Below, piece after piece: positions 32,861 to 46,200 of a DNA stretch of 64,000 nucleotides; the stretch's first letter is position 1; every line of letters starts with the position of its first letter. The DNA comes from Pseudomonas rhodesiae (GTDB lineage Bacteria; Pseudomonadota; Gammaproteobacteria; Pseudomonadales; Pseudomonadaceae). Location: NCBI RefSeq assembly GCF_007858255.1, contig NZ_VFEU01000006.1:1-64000 (forward strand), in the 5' to 3' direction. Made by a program: the position numbers and the translations under genes. Below the pieces are notes generated by a model. That model did no database searches and was not told where the DNA came from. It saw nothing but the letters and a program-made list of their open reading frames with translations.

Positions 32861-34042
32861 ATGTTTAAGCGCAACGTTCTCGCGGTATCCATGACCCTCG
32901 CTGCACTGTGCTCGGCCCAGGCGGCCATGGCGGACATCAACGGCGGCGGCGCCACGCTGCCACAACCGCTGTACCAGACCGCTGGCGTACTCACCACCGG
33001 CTTCGCACCCTACATCGGTGTGGGCAGCGGCAACGGCAAGTCGGCGTTCCTGAACAACGACTACACCAAGTTCGTGGCCGGCGTGACTAACAAGAACGTG
33101 CACTGGGCCGGCAGCGATTCCAAGCTGAGCGCCGCTGAGTTGCTGGCTTACAAAACCAACAAGCAACCGACCTGGGGCAAATTGATCCAGGTGCCGTCGG
33201 TGGCCACGTCGGTGGCGATTCCGTTCAATAAGGCGGGCGCCAACGCCGTCGACTTGAGCGTCAGCCAACTGTGCGGCGTGTTCTCCGGCCGCCTGACCGA
33301 CTGGAGCCAGATCACCGGCGCTGGCCGCACCGGCCCGATCACCCTGGTGTATCGCAGCGAGTCCAGCGGCACCACTGAACTGTTCACGCGCTTCCTGAAC
33401 GCCAAGTGCGCCGAAGCTCAACCGTTCGCCGTGACCACTACGTTCTCGTCCAGCTACGGTGGTGGCCTGCCGTCGACTGCTGTTGCCGCCGCCGGTAGCC
33501 AAGGCGTGATGGATGCGCTGAATGCTGTGGAAGGTCGCATCACCTACATGAGCCCGGATTACGCCGCGACCACCCTGGCCGGCCTGGATGACGCCACCAA
33601 AGTCGCCAAAGTCGCCGGTGTTTCCCCTGCGCCTGCCAACGTGTCGACCGCCATCGGCCAGATTCCTGCGCCCACCGAAGCGCGGGCTGACGGCTCGTTC
33701 ATCGACGCGACCAACCAGGACAACTGGGTACCGGTCTTCGCGGCCACGGCCAGCGGCTCAGCCACCTTCGCTTACCCTTCCAGCGGCTATCCGATCCTGG
33801 GTTTCACCAACCTGATCTTCAGCCAGTGCTATGCCGATGCCACCCAGACCACCCAAGTGCGCGGCTTCTTCAACCGCCACTACGGCAGCCTGGTGAACAA
33901 CGACACCGCCATCAACAACAACCGCTTCGTGCCGCTGCCAGCGAACTGGAAAAAAGCTGTGCGTGACACCTTCGCCACCGCCACCAGCGCTCAAGGCATC
34001 GGCAACACCAGCGTGTGCAACGCCATCGGTCGTCCGCTGTAA
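32861..34042 (+). CDS. DING-family phosphate-binding / alkaline-phosphatase-like exoprotein
   Basis: 393 aa from ATG 32861. After a 24-residue signal peptide the mature protein begins DINGGGATLPQPLYQ, the defining DING N-terminus. Phosphate-binding elements of the PstS-like fold are present: ATLP, GVGSGNGK, AGSDSKL and RSESSGTTELF. Four cysteines (QLCGVF, AKCAE, SQCYA, SVCNA) fit two disulfides. In P. aeruginosa the Hxc substrate LapA, also DING-like, is encoded at this spot; this protein is therefore the likely cargo of the adjacent Hxc system. It scavenges phosphate or cleaves phosphoesters outside the cell. Confidence 0.9.
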   Translation: MFKRNVLAVSMTLAALCSAQAAMADINGGGATLPQPLYQTAGVLTTGFAPYIGVGSGNGKSAFLNNDYTKFVAGVTNKNVHWAGSDSKLSAAELLAYKTNKQPTWGKLIQVPSVATSVAIPFNKAGANAVDLSVSQLCGVFSGRLTDWSQITGAGRTGPITLVYRSESSGTTELFTRFLNAKCAEAQPFAVTTTFSSSYGGGLPSTAVAAAGSQGVMDALNAVEGRITYMSPDYAATTLAGLDDATKVAKVAGVSPAPANVSTAIGQIPAPTEARADGSFIDATNQDNWVPVFAATASGSATFAYPSSGYPILGFTNLIFSQCYADATQTTQVRGFFNRHYGSLVNNDTAINNNRFVPLPANWKKAVRDTFATATSAQGIGNTSVCNAIGRPL

Positions 34043-34071
34043 CCCCCGCTGTTCAGCACCGCTTTACCGAT

Positions 34072-34104
34072 CAGCAACGGCCCGTGCCGTTGCTGATTTT
34101 TTTT
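34072..34104 (+). terminator. Intrinsic terminator after the DING gene
   Basis: CAGCAACGG (34072-34080) and CCGTTGCTG (34087-34095) form a perfect 9-bp stem (10 with the flanking T-A), followed by a run of eight T (34097-34104). It separates the DING unit from pdtA. Confidence 0.92.
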
Positions 34105-34120
34105 GCGCTAACAGCCGTAT

Positions 34121-34147
34121 ATGAACTTTGCGTGACAGAAGTTCAGT
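34121..34147 (+). promoter_or_regulatory. Promoter-proximal element of pdtA, shared with the 47024 gene
   Basis: A 27-bp segment of the form ATGAA...TTT...TGACA.AAG plus TTC.GT. It recurs at 46904-46930 with 21 identical positions and no gap. The left two thirds (ATGAACT, 4 nt, GTGACAG) resemble an inverted Pho box with 11-bp periodicity. The right end GTTCAGT is followed 16 nt later by CGCCTA, a possible ECF -35/-10 pair. PhoB and VreI both act on this locus in P. aeruginosa. It lies 78 bp from the pdtA start. Confidence 0.6.
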
Positions 34148-34225
34148 CCGGCCTCTCGCCAACCGCCTAACCCTCATACGTGAGCCTGTGTTGCTCCTGG
34201 CGATAACAAAGAAGGAAGTGTCCCG

Positions 34226-37200
34226 ATGGTCCGCTGCAAACCCACGCTTAAGCTGAATGCCCAGGGCTCACGGGCCCAGACTGTGTTGCGTCTCAAGCCG
34301 CTGGCGCAGGTCATCGCCTTATGGGTGGTGGCGGGCAACGCCTCGGCGGCGACTGCGTTCAGTCCGGCGTGGTTCGCGGCCAAGGGGGCGACCCAGGCGA
34401 CCACGGCGGCGCGCATCAGTGCCGGGCAGATGCCGTCGGTGCCGACCCTGAACCAGCAGGCGCGGGTCAATCAGCAGTTGGCGCGTTCCATCAGCACCCT
34501 GAACACCAGCGTCGCGGCGATTGCGGCGCAGCAGGCCGCTCAGGCCGCCGGCCGGCAAGCGGCGTTCGGCCAGGTGTCGACGATTCCCGATGGCCTGGGC
34601 AAAGGCGGCCTGCAAGTGGACAACAGCCTGACCCAGGGCTGGACCAACGCCAAGGCGCCGACCCAGACCCAGGCCGGCGGCAAGACCACGGTGAGCATCG
34701 AGCAGACCGCCGACAAGGCGATCCTCAATTGGGAAACCTTCAACGTCGGGCGCAACACCACGGTGGATTTCCAGCAGCAGTCCACCTGGGCAGTACTCAA
34801 CCGCGTCAACGACGCCCAGGCCCGCCCCAGCGAAATCCAGGGCCAGATCAAGGGCGCCGGTACGGTGATGATCATGAACCGTAACGGTGTGGTGTTCAGC
34901 GGCACCAGCCAGGTCAACGTGCGCAACCTGGTAGCGGCGGCGGCGAACATCACCGATGAACAGTTCACCCAGCGCGGCCTGTATGTCGACACCAATGGCA
35001 CCCAACCGACATTCACCGACGCGGCGGGCAAGGTCCAGGTGCAGCGCGGCGCATTGATCCAGACCCACAACGCCGCCACCTCCACCGACGCCGGCGGCTA
35101 TGCCTTGCTGCTGGGCAGCGACGTGGAAAACGCCGGCACCATCATCACCGCCAAGGGCCAGACTACCTTGGCGGCCGGTGACAGTTTCTACATCCGCAAA
35201 GGCGTGGGCACGGCGGGTAACGAGCGTTCCACCACCCGTGGCAATGAAGTCGCCACCAGCCTCAAGGCGGGCAGCACGGCGGGAGCGGTGACCAACAGCG
35301 GCCTGATCATGGCGTCCACCGGCGACGTCACCCTGACCGGGCATCAGGTGCAGCAGAACGGCGTGGCCCTGGCCAGCACCTCGGTGGACACCCGCGGCAC
35401 CGTGCACTTGCTCAACGCGGCCAGCGACAGCAGCGGCAGCGTCAGCCTGGGGGAGGGCAGCACCACCGCGATCCTGCTGGACGCCAGTGGCAGCACCGCA
35501 CTCAACAGTCAGAAAGACAATGGCCTGATCAAACTCGACGGCAGCCCCGCCAATTTGATCGGCGGCGCGTTCAACCACCTCAGCGCGGTAGTCGACCGCA
35601 CGGACCAGTCACGGATCGAGATCGTCAGCGGCGGCACCGTGGATTTCCGCAAGGGCTCGATCACCCTCGCCACCGGCGGCCAGGTGGCCGTCAGTGCCGG
35701 CCAGCGCAGCCTGGTGCGCGATGGGGCGATGATCGATGTATCGGGGGCCGTCGGCGTCAAGGTGGCGATGGAAGCCAACAACATCAAGATCAACGTGCAG
35801 GGTAACGAGCAGCGCGATGCGTCGGTCAACCGCGACAACGGCCAACTGATCAACAGCGATGTGTGGGTCGACCTTCGCGACCTGGTGTTTGTGCCCGCCG
35901 GCACCAACGGCTACGCCACCGACCGCTGGTACACCGCCGGTGGCCTGCTGGAAGTCGGCGGTTACCTTGGCACCCAGGGCCATTCGGTGGGTGAATGGAT
36001 GGCCCAGGGCGGCACCGTGACCTTTACCGGCAAGGAAGCGGTGACCCAACAGGGCGCGCAGATCAATCTGTCGGGCGGCACCGTGGACGTGCAAGGCGGC
36101 TATATCCGCCAAACCTGGCTCAAAGGGCCGAATCGCCGTTTGTACGAGCTGTCCAAAGCGCCCGGCGACATTCTCTATTCCGGTATCTACAAGGGTTACG
36201 AAGACACTAGCGTGCGCTGGGGCCAGACCGAGTATTACTACAACCCGCTGATCGCCCCCCAGGGCCGCAATGAGGCCGGGTACACCGTGGGCCGGGACGC
36301 CGGCAAACTGGTGGTCGGCACCTCCAGCGCGGTACTGGAAGGCCGCCTGATCAGCGATGTGTTCCAAGGCGATCGCCAGACTCAGGCACCCATGCCCAAC
36401 CTGGACGGTTACCAGCAATCCCAGAAGGCCATGGCCCAGCTCGCGCAATTGATCGTTGGCCAGTACACGCCGTTCTACAACAAAGCCAACGGCACCTTGC
36501 GCTACGCCTTGGGGGCGAACGCCGATCAGGTGACGCTTGAAAACGACACGCAAGCGATTGCCGATGGCCTGGACCTTGCCAATGCATTGCCGGCCGACCG
36601 CCAGGGCAAGATCGTGCTCGACAGCGACCTGCTCAATGCCGCGCCGTTGGGTGCCATCAAGGTCGCGGCCCGCCAGCAGGTCAGCGTCAATGGCGCGCTG
36701 CGCGTGGCCGACGGCGGCGACATCACCCTGTTCGGGCCGCGTGTCGACATCAATGCCAACCTCACGGCCCACGGCGGCAGCCTTAACGCCGGCAACATTC
36801 TCAGCCAGGTCAACCCGTTCAAGGCCGGCGTGGTCGAGGACACCACCCTGGCCGGCGGCACGCAGGTCACGCTGGGCGCGGGTGTCAAACTCGATACCCG
36901 CGGGCGCTGGAATAACCTGCTGCTGGAACCTGGCAATGGCAGCGGCCTGGCGTATATCAACGGCGGCAAGGTTTCGCTGCGCAGTTCGAGCCAGTTGAAT
37001 CTGGCGGCCGGCAGTGAGGTGGACGTGTCCTCCGGGGCCACCCTGGGGGTAGACGGCAAGCTGATCGGCGGCAATGGCGGCAACGTGACCCTGGGCGCCC
37101 TCGGCGCTCTGGCCCTGGATGGCGACGTGCGCGGTTATGGCGTCAATGGTGGCGGCACCTTGACCTTGCAGGCGCGCACGGTGCAGATCGGCAACCGTGC

Positions 37201-40200
37201 CGGTGCGATGGACCCGGACACCTTGCACCTGGCCGGCGACTTCTTCGACAAGGGCTTCTCGGCCTACGACATCACCGGCAACGAAGGGCTGATCGTCACC
37301 GACGGCACTCAAGTGAATGTCAGCCTGCCGACCTATCGATTGGGCACGCAGGCGTCCACGGTGGCGACCGGCGGCGCACCGACGGCGGCCCTGGAGCAGT
37401 GGACCTCGCCGCTGTATCAGGAAGATGCCGCCAAAGGCGTGCTGACCCAGCGTCGCGGCGCCGGTTTGAGCCTCACCGCCGGCAATGTATTCGCCACGGC
37501 GGCGCAACTGGCGAGCACGGCCTTGACCGTGGGCCAGGGGGCGGTGATCAACGTCGATCCTGGGCAGGCCATCAACTTGCGCAGCGTCGGTCAGTTGACA
37601 ATGGATGGCACGCTCAATGCCTGGGGCGGCAGCGTCAGCCTTGAGGGGCTGACTGCAGCCACTTCGGAAGCGGTGAATGCGGCCGGTCATGGCCGCTCGA
37701 TCTGGGTCGGCGAACACGCGCTGATCGACGTGGCTGCGCGGGCAGCCACGGCGGTGGACAGCCAAGGGCGCCGTTATGGCGTGGTGCGTGACGGCGGCAG
37801 CATCAGCCTGGGCGGCACGCTGGACCTGAACACCGGCCTGGCCAAGGCCAGCGACCTGTTCGTGGTGGTACACGACGGCGCACGACTGGACGCCTCCGGC
37901 ACCCAAGCCGAGCTGACGGTGCCGGGGCAGGGTACGGTGTCGGTAGCCAGTAACGGCGGCAGCATCAGCCTGGCCTCCAACAACGGCCTGTACCTGGAGG
38001 GCAGCGTGATGGCCCGGGCCGGTGGCGCTGGCGCGGCGGGCGGCAGTCTTAACCTGGCGCTGGAGAGCCCGTATTACACCAAGACCGGGGTCGCTGACCG
38101 GGTGCTCAAGGTGCGTGAACTGGTGCTCGGCCAAGGGCATCCACCGAGCGCTCTGGCCGGCACGCCCGCAGCGGCGGCCGACAGCCTGGACTATGGGCAC
38201 GCACGTCTGGGCGTGGATCAAGTCCAGGCCGGCGGCTTCGATAACCTCGCGCTGCTGAGCAATGGTTTGCTGAGCTTTGACGGCGACATCCGCCTGAATA
38301 TGGGCCAGAGCCTGCGTCTGTACAGCCGTGGCTATGGCCTGAGCGACAACGCCGCCGCCACGGCACGCATCGACCTGTCGGCGCCGCACCTGCTGCTGGC
38401 GGGCTATCTGCCGCCCCCCGAGAGCGGCAAGGATTTCTACGTGCGTCCGGTGCCGGTGCTGCCGGTGCCGTCCCAGCGTGCCACTCAGGCGCAGTTCAAC
38501 GCTGAGGGGCAGTTGGTCGAAGTGCGTGGCAATGTGATCTTCGGTAACCGCAGCAGCCTGTACCGCGCCGATGCCAGCCAGGCCAGCCTCGAACGCCGTG
38601 GTTTCGACCAAGTCAACCTGACCAGCCAGGGCGACTTGCGCTTTCTGGCGGGGACTTCCGTGAACGACATCATCACCGGCGTCAGCACCCAGTTGCTGAC
38701 CCAGGGCGACATGACCTTGCGCGCGGCGCAGGTGTACCCCGCCACGGACGTCAGTGCCCGGGTGATTGTCGGCTACCTCGGTGAGTCCAGCACCATTACC
38801 CAGGGCCTGGACTTTAATCCGCTGCGCAGCTTGACCCTTGGCCGCGTCGGCAGCACGGAGGCGGCGTTGCCGTATTCGGCGTTCGGGCGCCTGCAACTGG
38901 GCGCCGCCACCGTCAAGCAAGGCGGCGTGGTGCGCGCGCCGCTGGGCCTGATCAATATCGGCAGCATGGGCAGCAGCCAGGTGCAATTGCTGCCGGGCAG
39001 CGTCACTTCGGTGAGCGGCAAGGGGTTGGTGCTGCCCTATGGCGGCACCCTGGACGGGCAGGTCTACACCTATAACGGCAAGACCGTGGCCTTTCTCGGT
39101 CAGGGTGGGTTGGTCAATACCAACAGCGACCTGAGCGTCGGCGTGATTCTGGGCGGCCAGTCGGTGGCCGTGCAGTCGGGGGCGGTCGTCGATCTGTCGG
39201 GCGGTGGCGAGCTGCTGGGCGCCGGGTTTATTTCCGGACGCGGCGGCTCCACGGATGCGCGCTACAACCCCCTGGTGCAGTTCGGTGCCAGCGCCGGGTT
39301 CGTGCTGCCGGGGCTGTCCACCAACCCGATCTACGCCATTGTGCCGGGGGTGCAGCCGGGTGCGGCGCCGGTAGCGGCCGAGGGTGGTGCGGTGGCGCCG
39401 TTGGTGGGCCAACAGGTCACCATCGGCGCCGGGGTGCCGGGCTTGCCGGCCGGCACCTACACCTTGATGCCGTCCACCTACGCGTTGATGTCGGGGGCTT
39501 ATCGCGTGGAGATCAATGGCCTGGCGGGGCTGGGCAGCGACAGCGCGACCACCTTGATGCGCAACGGCTCATGGGCCACCTCCGGGCAGTTGTCGATTGC
39601 CCATACCGGCATCCGCAACAGCGTCGCCACCCCGTTGATCCTGACCTCGGCGGACACCCTGCGCCGCTATTCCCAATACAACGAAACCAGTTACGCCCAG
39701 TTCGCCAAGGCCGATGCCGCCCGGTTGGGCGTACCGCGCCCTCTGCTGGAGGCCGACGCCAAAACCCTGAAGTTGGCCCTGCGCCCCGGCGCGGGGGCCG
39801 ATGGGTTTTCATTCAACGGTATCGGGCGCTTTGACGCCGCCACCGGCGGCTACGGCGGTACGGTCGCGGTGCTCGACCAGAGCCGGCTGGGTATCGAGGT
39901 GGTGGCGCCGCAGGCGTCTGCCACCGCCGGTTTCGGCGGCATTAGCCTCAGAGCCGACACCCTCAATGCTATCGGTGCCGCACGGTTGATGATCGGCGGC
40001 ATGACGGTGGTGGATTACGGTCAGTCGGGTAACTTCATCAGCCTGGCCAGCGGGGTGAATGCCGCCAACAGCAACATCACTGTGCGGGCCGGTGCCACCC
40101 TGGCGGCGCCGGAAGTGTTCCTGGTCAGCGACACCGGCGCCATCGTGGTGGAGCAGGGCGCCTCCCTCAACACCTTGGGCCGGGGCAAGGCCAGCTACGA

Positions 40201-43200
40201 TGCCCGCGACGGGTTTATTTATCAGGTCGCCAATATGCTCGGGGTGTCCAACGGCTTGCTCAACGTGGTCAGCGCCTCGCGGCCTGGCGGTGTGATCAGC
40301 GAGGGGATCAACGTCGGCGCCTGCGCTGCCCAATCTTGCGTCGGCCAGACCGGGCTGTACTCCGAGGGCAGTATCGTGGCTCTGACCGACGGCACGTTCC
40401 AACTGGGCGACCCAGTGCGCTATGGCACCCGTCACCTCAACCTGGGCGTGAGCACCATCAACCTGGGCAGCGTCGAAGCCCTGGCCGCGGCGGCCGCCGG
40501 CAACCGCTTGCCGGCCGGTTTGACCTTGAACCAGGCACTGCTCGACCGCCTACTGCGCGGCGACACGCAACTCGGCGCCCCGGCCTTGGAAACCCTGCAA
40601 CTGTCGGCGCGCGACGGGTTCAACCTGTATGGCAACGCCAGCCTCGACACCTATGACCCGCTGACCGGCAAATCGCTGCTGAGCAACCTGATGCTGTCCA
40701 CTCCGGCGCTGTACGGCGCAGGCGACGCCAACGACGTGGCGACCCTGCACACCGCCAATCTGATCTGGCTGGGCGCCACCCAGGCCCCGGGCGCAGTGGT
40801 AACGGGCGGTGCGGGCACCGGCAGCGGGCGCCTGGATATCAACGCTGAGCGCATTGAGTTCGGGTATGGCGCCTTCGGTCAGCCGAGCAACGTGAAAAGC
40901 TTCGACCGGTTGGCCCTGGGCTTTGCCACGGTGAACCTCAACGCTAGCGAACGCATTACCGCCAACCACAAAGGCAGCCTGTCGGTGTACCAGCGCCAGG
41001 GTGCCTATGACCCGGTCAGCGGTTACCAGTACAGCGGTGGCAACTTGACCATTCGCACGCCGTTGATGACCGGTGAGGCCGGTTCGGTGAACAACATCAA
41101 GGCGGGCGGTGCGATTGACATCGGTGCGTCGTCAGGCCCCCGTGGCAACGCCAACGGCCAGGGCGCACAACTGTCCCTGCAAGGCGACAGCCTGCGCGTG
41201 GCCAGTGCGGTGGTATTGCCCAGCGGCAAAGTCAGCCTCAGTACACGGGGTGATCTGGTGCTGACCGACGACGCCCTGATCGATGTGGCCGGCCGTGCGA
41301 TGCGCTTCAACGACGTGACCCAATACGGCTGGGGCGGCGACGTGCTGCTGGACAGTCGCAGCGGCAATATCCTGCAGGCGGCGGGCTCGACCATCGATCT
41401 GTCGGCCCAGCACAACCAGGCCGGTAAATTGCGCGCGGTGGCCACGGATGCGGCGGGCGGTATCGTCGACCTGCAAGGCAAGATCCTCGGCAGCAGCAGT
41501 GGCTACTTCAATGCCGGCGGCACCTCGATGCCGCAACCGGCGGGCAGCGTGGAGATCCAGGCGCAGCGCCTGGGCAGCAGCGGTGCCTTGGACCAACAGT
41601 TCGCCGACCTCAATCAACGCCTGAACCAGGGCCAGGTGTTCGGCGCGCGCAGTTTCCAACTCAAACAAGGCGACCTGACCATCGGCGATGGGCTCAAGGC
41701 CGGCAGCATCAGTGTGTCGGTGGACAACGGCAGCCTGCGGGTCACTGGCCTGGTGGATGCCAGCGGCGAGCGCGTCGGCAGTATCAACCTGGCCGGCAAG
41801 CACGGCCTGACTCTGGACGGCAGCGCCGTGCTCGATGCCCACGGCAGCAAGTTGCGGGTGGACAGCTACGGCAAGATCATCGACGCGCCGAACCGCGCCA
41901 TGGTGGTGCTGGGGTCCGGCGATGGTCAACTGACCCTGGCCGACGGCGTGCGCATCGACCTGCGCCACGGCACTGCCGCCAGCGGCAACGACGGGCGCCC
42001 GCGCGGCACCCTGGAGCTGAATGCGCCGCGCCTGGTCAACCCGGATGGCAGCAGCAATGACGTGGCCATCGACGCTCATGGGCGGTTGACCATCCAGGGC
42101 GCGCGCTCCATCACCCTCAACGGCATGGCGCGCTACGACGATGCGCCGGAAAAAACCGACCCGACCGCCAGCGGCAGGCCGTACCAGGAAATCACCCAGG
42201 GCTACCTGGACCAGAAACACGCCCTGAGCGACGCCTTTATTAATGCGGCGCTGCTCAACCAGAACCTGCTGGATAACAAACTCGCCGGCCTGAACAACGC
42301 CACCTACGCCGATGCCTTCCACCTGCGCCCCGGGGTGGAAATCGTCAGTAAAACCCAGGACGGCGACCTGGTGGTGCAGGGTGACCTGGACCTGTCCGGC
42401 TACCGCTATGCCAGCCTCAACCCCCATAGCGTCAAGGACAACGCGGTCTACGGCTCCGGTGAATCCGGCAGCCTGACCCTGCGCGCCGGCGGCGACCTGA
42501 ATATCTACGGCAGCCTCAACGATGGCTTCGCCAAACCGCCGGTGTCCGAGGATGACAAAGGCTGGGTGCTGCTACCGGGCGTCGACTTCAGTGGCGGCAC
42601 CATCGTGGTGCCGGGCAACGGCGTGACCCTGGCCGATGGCACGGCGTTCCCGGCCGGCAGCACGTTGAATTACGACCTGCCTATCAAAGCGCTGACGATG
42701 GCCGCCGGCACCCGCTTGCCGGTGGCCGCGACGCTGGGCCAGGAGCTGGTATTGCCAGCGGGCAGCGTGGTCTCGGCCGATGTGCGCGATGCCGGCGGCA
42801 ACCTGTTGCTCGCTGCGGGCACCCTGTTGCGTGAGGCGCAGACCCTGGCGATCGGCACCCAACTGGGCGCCGGCACACTGTTGGCCCAAGGCACCCGACT
42901 GGACGGTATGACCTGGCCCAAGGGTGTGCCGCTGCCGGCGATACACCAGGCGAACCCGGCCAACAACACGGTGCAGCTCAGTGGCAGCAAAGCCTTGCCC
43001 AAGGGCGCACTGATCCCGGCTGGGACCGATGTGAAACTGCCCAACAATGCGACCTCGGTCGCCCTGCGCGTCGGGGTTTCCGGCCCGGCCGGGCAGGTCT
43101 GGGCGATTTCGCCGATGCTGGCCGAAGGTACCCAGTCGTGGTCGTTGCGCCTGGTGGCGGGCGCCGATACCGAGGCGGCGGACAGCCGCCTGCTGCAAGC

Positions 43201-46200
43201 TCATCCGCGCAGTGGCGATATGCACTTGGCGGACAACCACTACGGGATGTTCGCCAAGCAATTGCCGAGCAAGGGCGTTCAGACCTGGACCGCCCTGGCG
43301 GTGGCTGAACTGAGTGGCGCCGGTGTGGATGTCAAGGTAGGTGACCCCATCGAGCAATCGTTGCTTGACGTGTTGGGCGCGGGCTCTATCGAGGATTTCT
43401 GTGCCAGTTCGCCGGACTACTGCGCAATGAAGGTGACCTACGTATGGACTCAGAAAGCGGCCGATGACTTGTTGGAACAGGCCGGTATCGTGATTCCGGT
43501 GGGGGCGGTGATCACCAATGAATTCCTGGCCGATCTGCAATTGCCGGGGGTGGACGAGGTGTGCGGCCAACTGCCGGAATACTGCGCGGCCCAGAACAAG
43601 ACCGAATACGGCGCCACGCCGGCGAGCACGCGCTGGAGTGTGATCCGCACCGGCAGCGGCGACCTTGAACTGTTGAGCGCGGGCAACCTGCAGATGGACT
43701 CGTTGTTCGGCGTGTACACCGCGGGCACCTCATCGACCGGGACCTTCGCCGGTGACCCCTACAACCTGCCGAAGGCAAAGCGGGCGGGCGCCGATCCGTT
43801 GACCAGCACGGTGCTGAACGACGCCGGCAGCTTCTTCGAACAGTTCGTCAACGGCTCGTCCACCAGTCTGTACCGCGCTTGGTACCCGGAGGCAGGCGGC
43901 AATCTGACCCTGAATGTGGGCGGTGACCTGACCGGGCATATCACCAGCAGCGTAGCCAGCAGCGTGCGCCCCAACCCCAAGGATGTCGGGGTCGACTCGG
44001 CGGCCGTCGGCAACTGGCTATGGCGCCAGGGCAGCGGTGCCGTGGCGACGGGCGGGCCGGCGCAACCGACGGCCTGGTGGATCAACTTCGGCAGTTACAC
44101 CGCCACCGCGGCGGCGGACAAACTGCTCGGTTTCACCGGCTTTGGCACCCTGGGCGGCGGCAACCTGGACGTCAATGTGAGCGGCAACGCCGGGGTGCTG
44201 GATACCTTGGGGTACAGCGTTTATCGCCCCGAAGTGAACCCCCACAGCCAGGGCTTGGTTCTGGCCGTCGGCAGTACCGGACGGATCGCCGCCGATGGCA
44301 GCCAGCAGCTGACCGGTGGCGGCGATTTGCGTGTCCGCATCGGCGGCGCGCTGAACCCCGCCAGCGTGGCCGCCACCACGGACCACCGTGACGGCGTGCT
44401 GGTCAACCTGCGCGGCGACGTGCAGTTGCGCAGCGCGACCGTGGGCAGTGTCGACCTGCTGTACGGCAGCACGGCGCGCAGCCAAAGCCCGGGTGAAACC
44501 CGCGCGTTCGACCCGCAGGTCGCGACCCGTGGCGTTGCCCGTGGCGGCATGACCCTGGTCCCCGGTGATGCCACGTTCAACCTGCAGACCCTGGGTGATT
44601 TGGTGGTGCAGAACGTCGAAGACCCAGGCCGGGTAGTGCTCTCCCATGTGTCGCCGTTTGCCCAAGGCGCCTCACTTGGCGGCGGTTCCAGCTGGTTTAC
44701 GCTGTGGACCCGAGACACGGCCATCGACCTGTTTTCCCTGGGCGGCAACCTCACGCCCTTCAGCCGCATCGACGCGCTCCCCGACTTGGCGGTGGTGTAT
44801 CCCTCGATCCTCAGGGCAACCGCCGCCGGCGGCAGCCTGTATTACGGTAAAGCGGCCGAGGCCCAGGCCAACGGCGATAACACCTACATGTTCCCCTTGC
44901 TGTTGGCGCCCGCCGACAATGGCCAGTTGCAGTTCCTCGCCCAGGATTCGATCTACGCCGGCGGCATGACCGTCAGCCGCTCCGGCACCGCTGGCAGCGC
45001 CATGGCGACACCTTGGAATCCGGCCTTCCAAGGCATGCTCGGCACCCAGGTGGTGGCGAGCAACCTGTCGGCCAGCGGCAACCTGGATGCCCGCGCGCTG
45101 TTCGCGTTCGGGCCCGGCACCACGTCCGCATCCACCGGCGGGCGTGGCGAGCCCGCGCGGTTTTATGCCATGGACGGCGACCTGGTGGGGGTCAGCAGTG
45201 GCCGGATCATTCGGTTCGACACCTCCCCTGGCAGTCTGCATGAAGGTCAGACCTGGTACGAAGGCAGCGGCCCGGTCCGCATGCTGGCCGGGCGGGATAT
45301 CGTCAGCAGCGGGCGCGCGTTCGGCGATGACATGATGTTTGGCCGTTCGAGCAATAACCTGTTTATGCACGACGCGACCCAGGACATCTCCATCGTGTCC
45401 GCCGGGCGCGACATTCTCTACAGCAGCTTCCAGGTGGCCGGCCCTGGCCTGCTGGAAGTCTCGGCCGGGCGCAATATCCTGCTTACCGGTGTCGGCGGTG
45501 AGCACAGCGTAACCAGCCTCGGCGCGGTGTTGCCGGGCGACAACCGCCCCGGCGCGAGCATCGTTATGCAGGCCGGTGTGGGCGCCAGCGGGCCGGATTA
45601 CAGTCGGTTCGTCGAGGCTTACCTGAACCCGCTCAATCAGGCGCAGGCCGGTGAATCCTTGCAGAGCGGCAAAGTGGCCAAGACCTACGACGATGAATTG
45701 GTCAGTTGGCTCGCCGAGCGCTTCGGCTTTGTCGGCGACACCGTCCAGGCTCGCGCCTACTACGCTGCGTTGCCCGCCGAGCAGCAACGGGTGTTTGCCC
45801 GCGATGTGTATTTCGCCGAGCTCAAGGCCGCCGGTCGCGAATACACCCAGGCCGGCGGCGTGCGCCAGGGCAGTTACGTGCGAGGTCGCGCAGCGATTGC
45901 AGCGCTGTTTCCGACCAAGGACGTGGCCGGCAACCCGATCACGTATCAGGGCGATATCACTCTGTTCAACGGCTCGGGTGTACACACCAACGCTGGCGGA
46001 GCGATTCAGATGCTCACTCCGGGCGGCAGCCAGACCTTCGGTATCGAAGGTGCGGCCCCACCGTCGACGGCGGGTGTGATCACCCAAGGCGCGGGGGATA
46101 TCCAGCTGTACTCGATGGGCAGCATTCTCCTGGGGCAAAGCCGCATCATGACTACCTTCGGCGGCTCGATCCTGGGCTGGACCGCCCAGGGCGATATCAA

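Noticed and set aside
35609..39412. 1,267-codon open frame antisense to pdtA, and a 743-codon one at 44672-46903
   Set aside because: Long antisense frames are expected opposite GC-rich repetitive beta-helix genes; no signal peptide, motif or start signal supports them.
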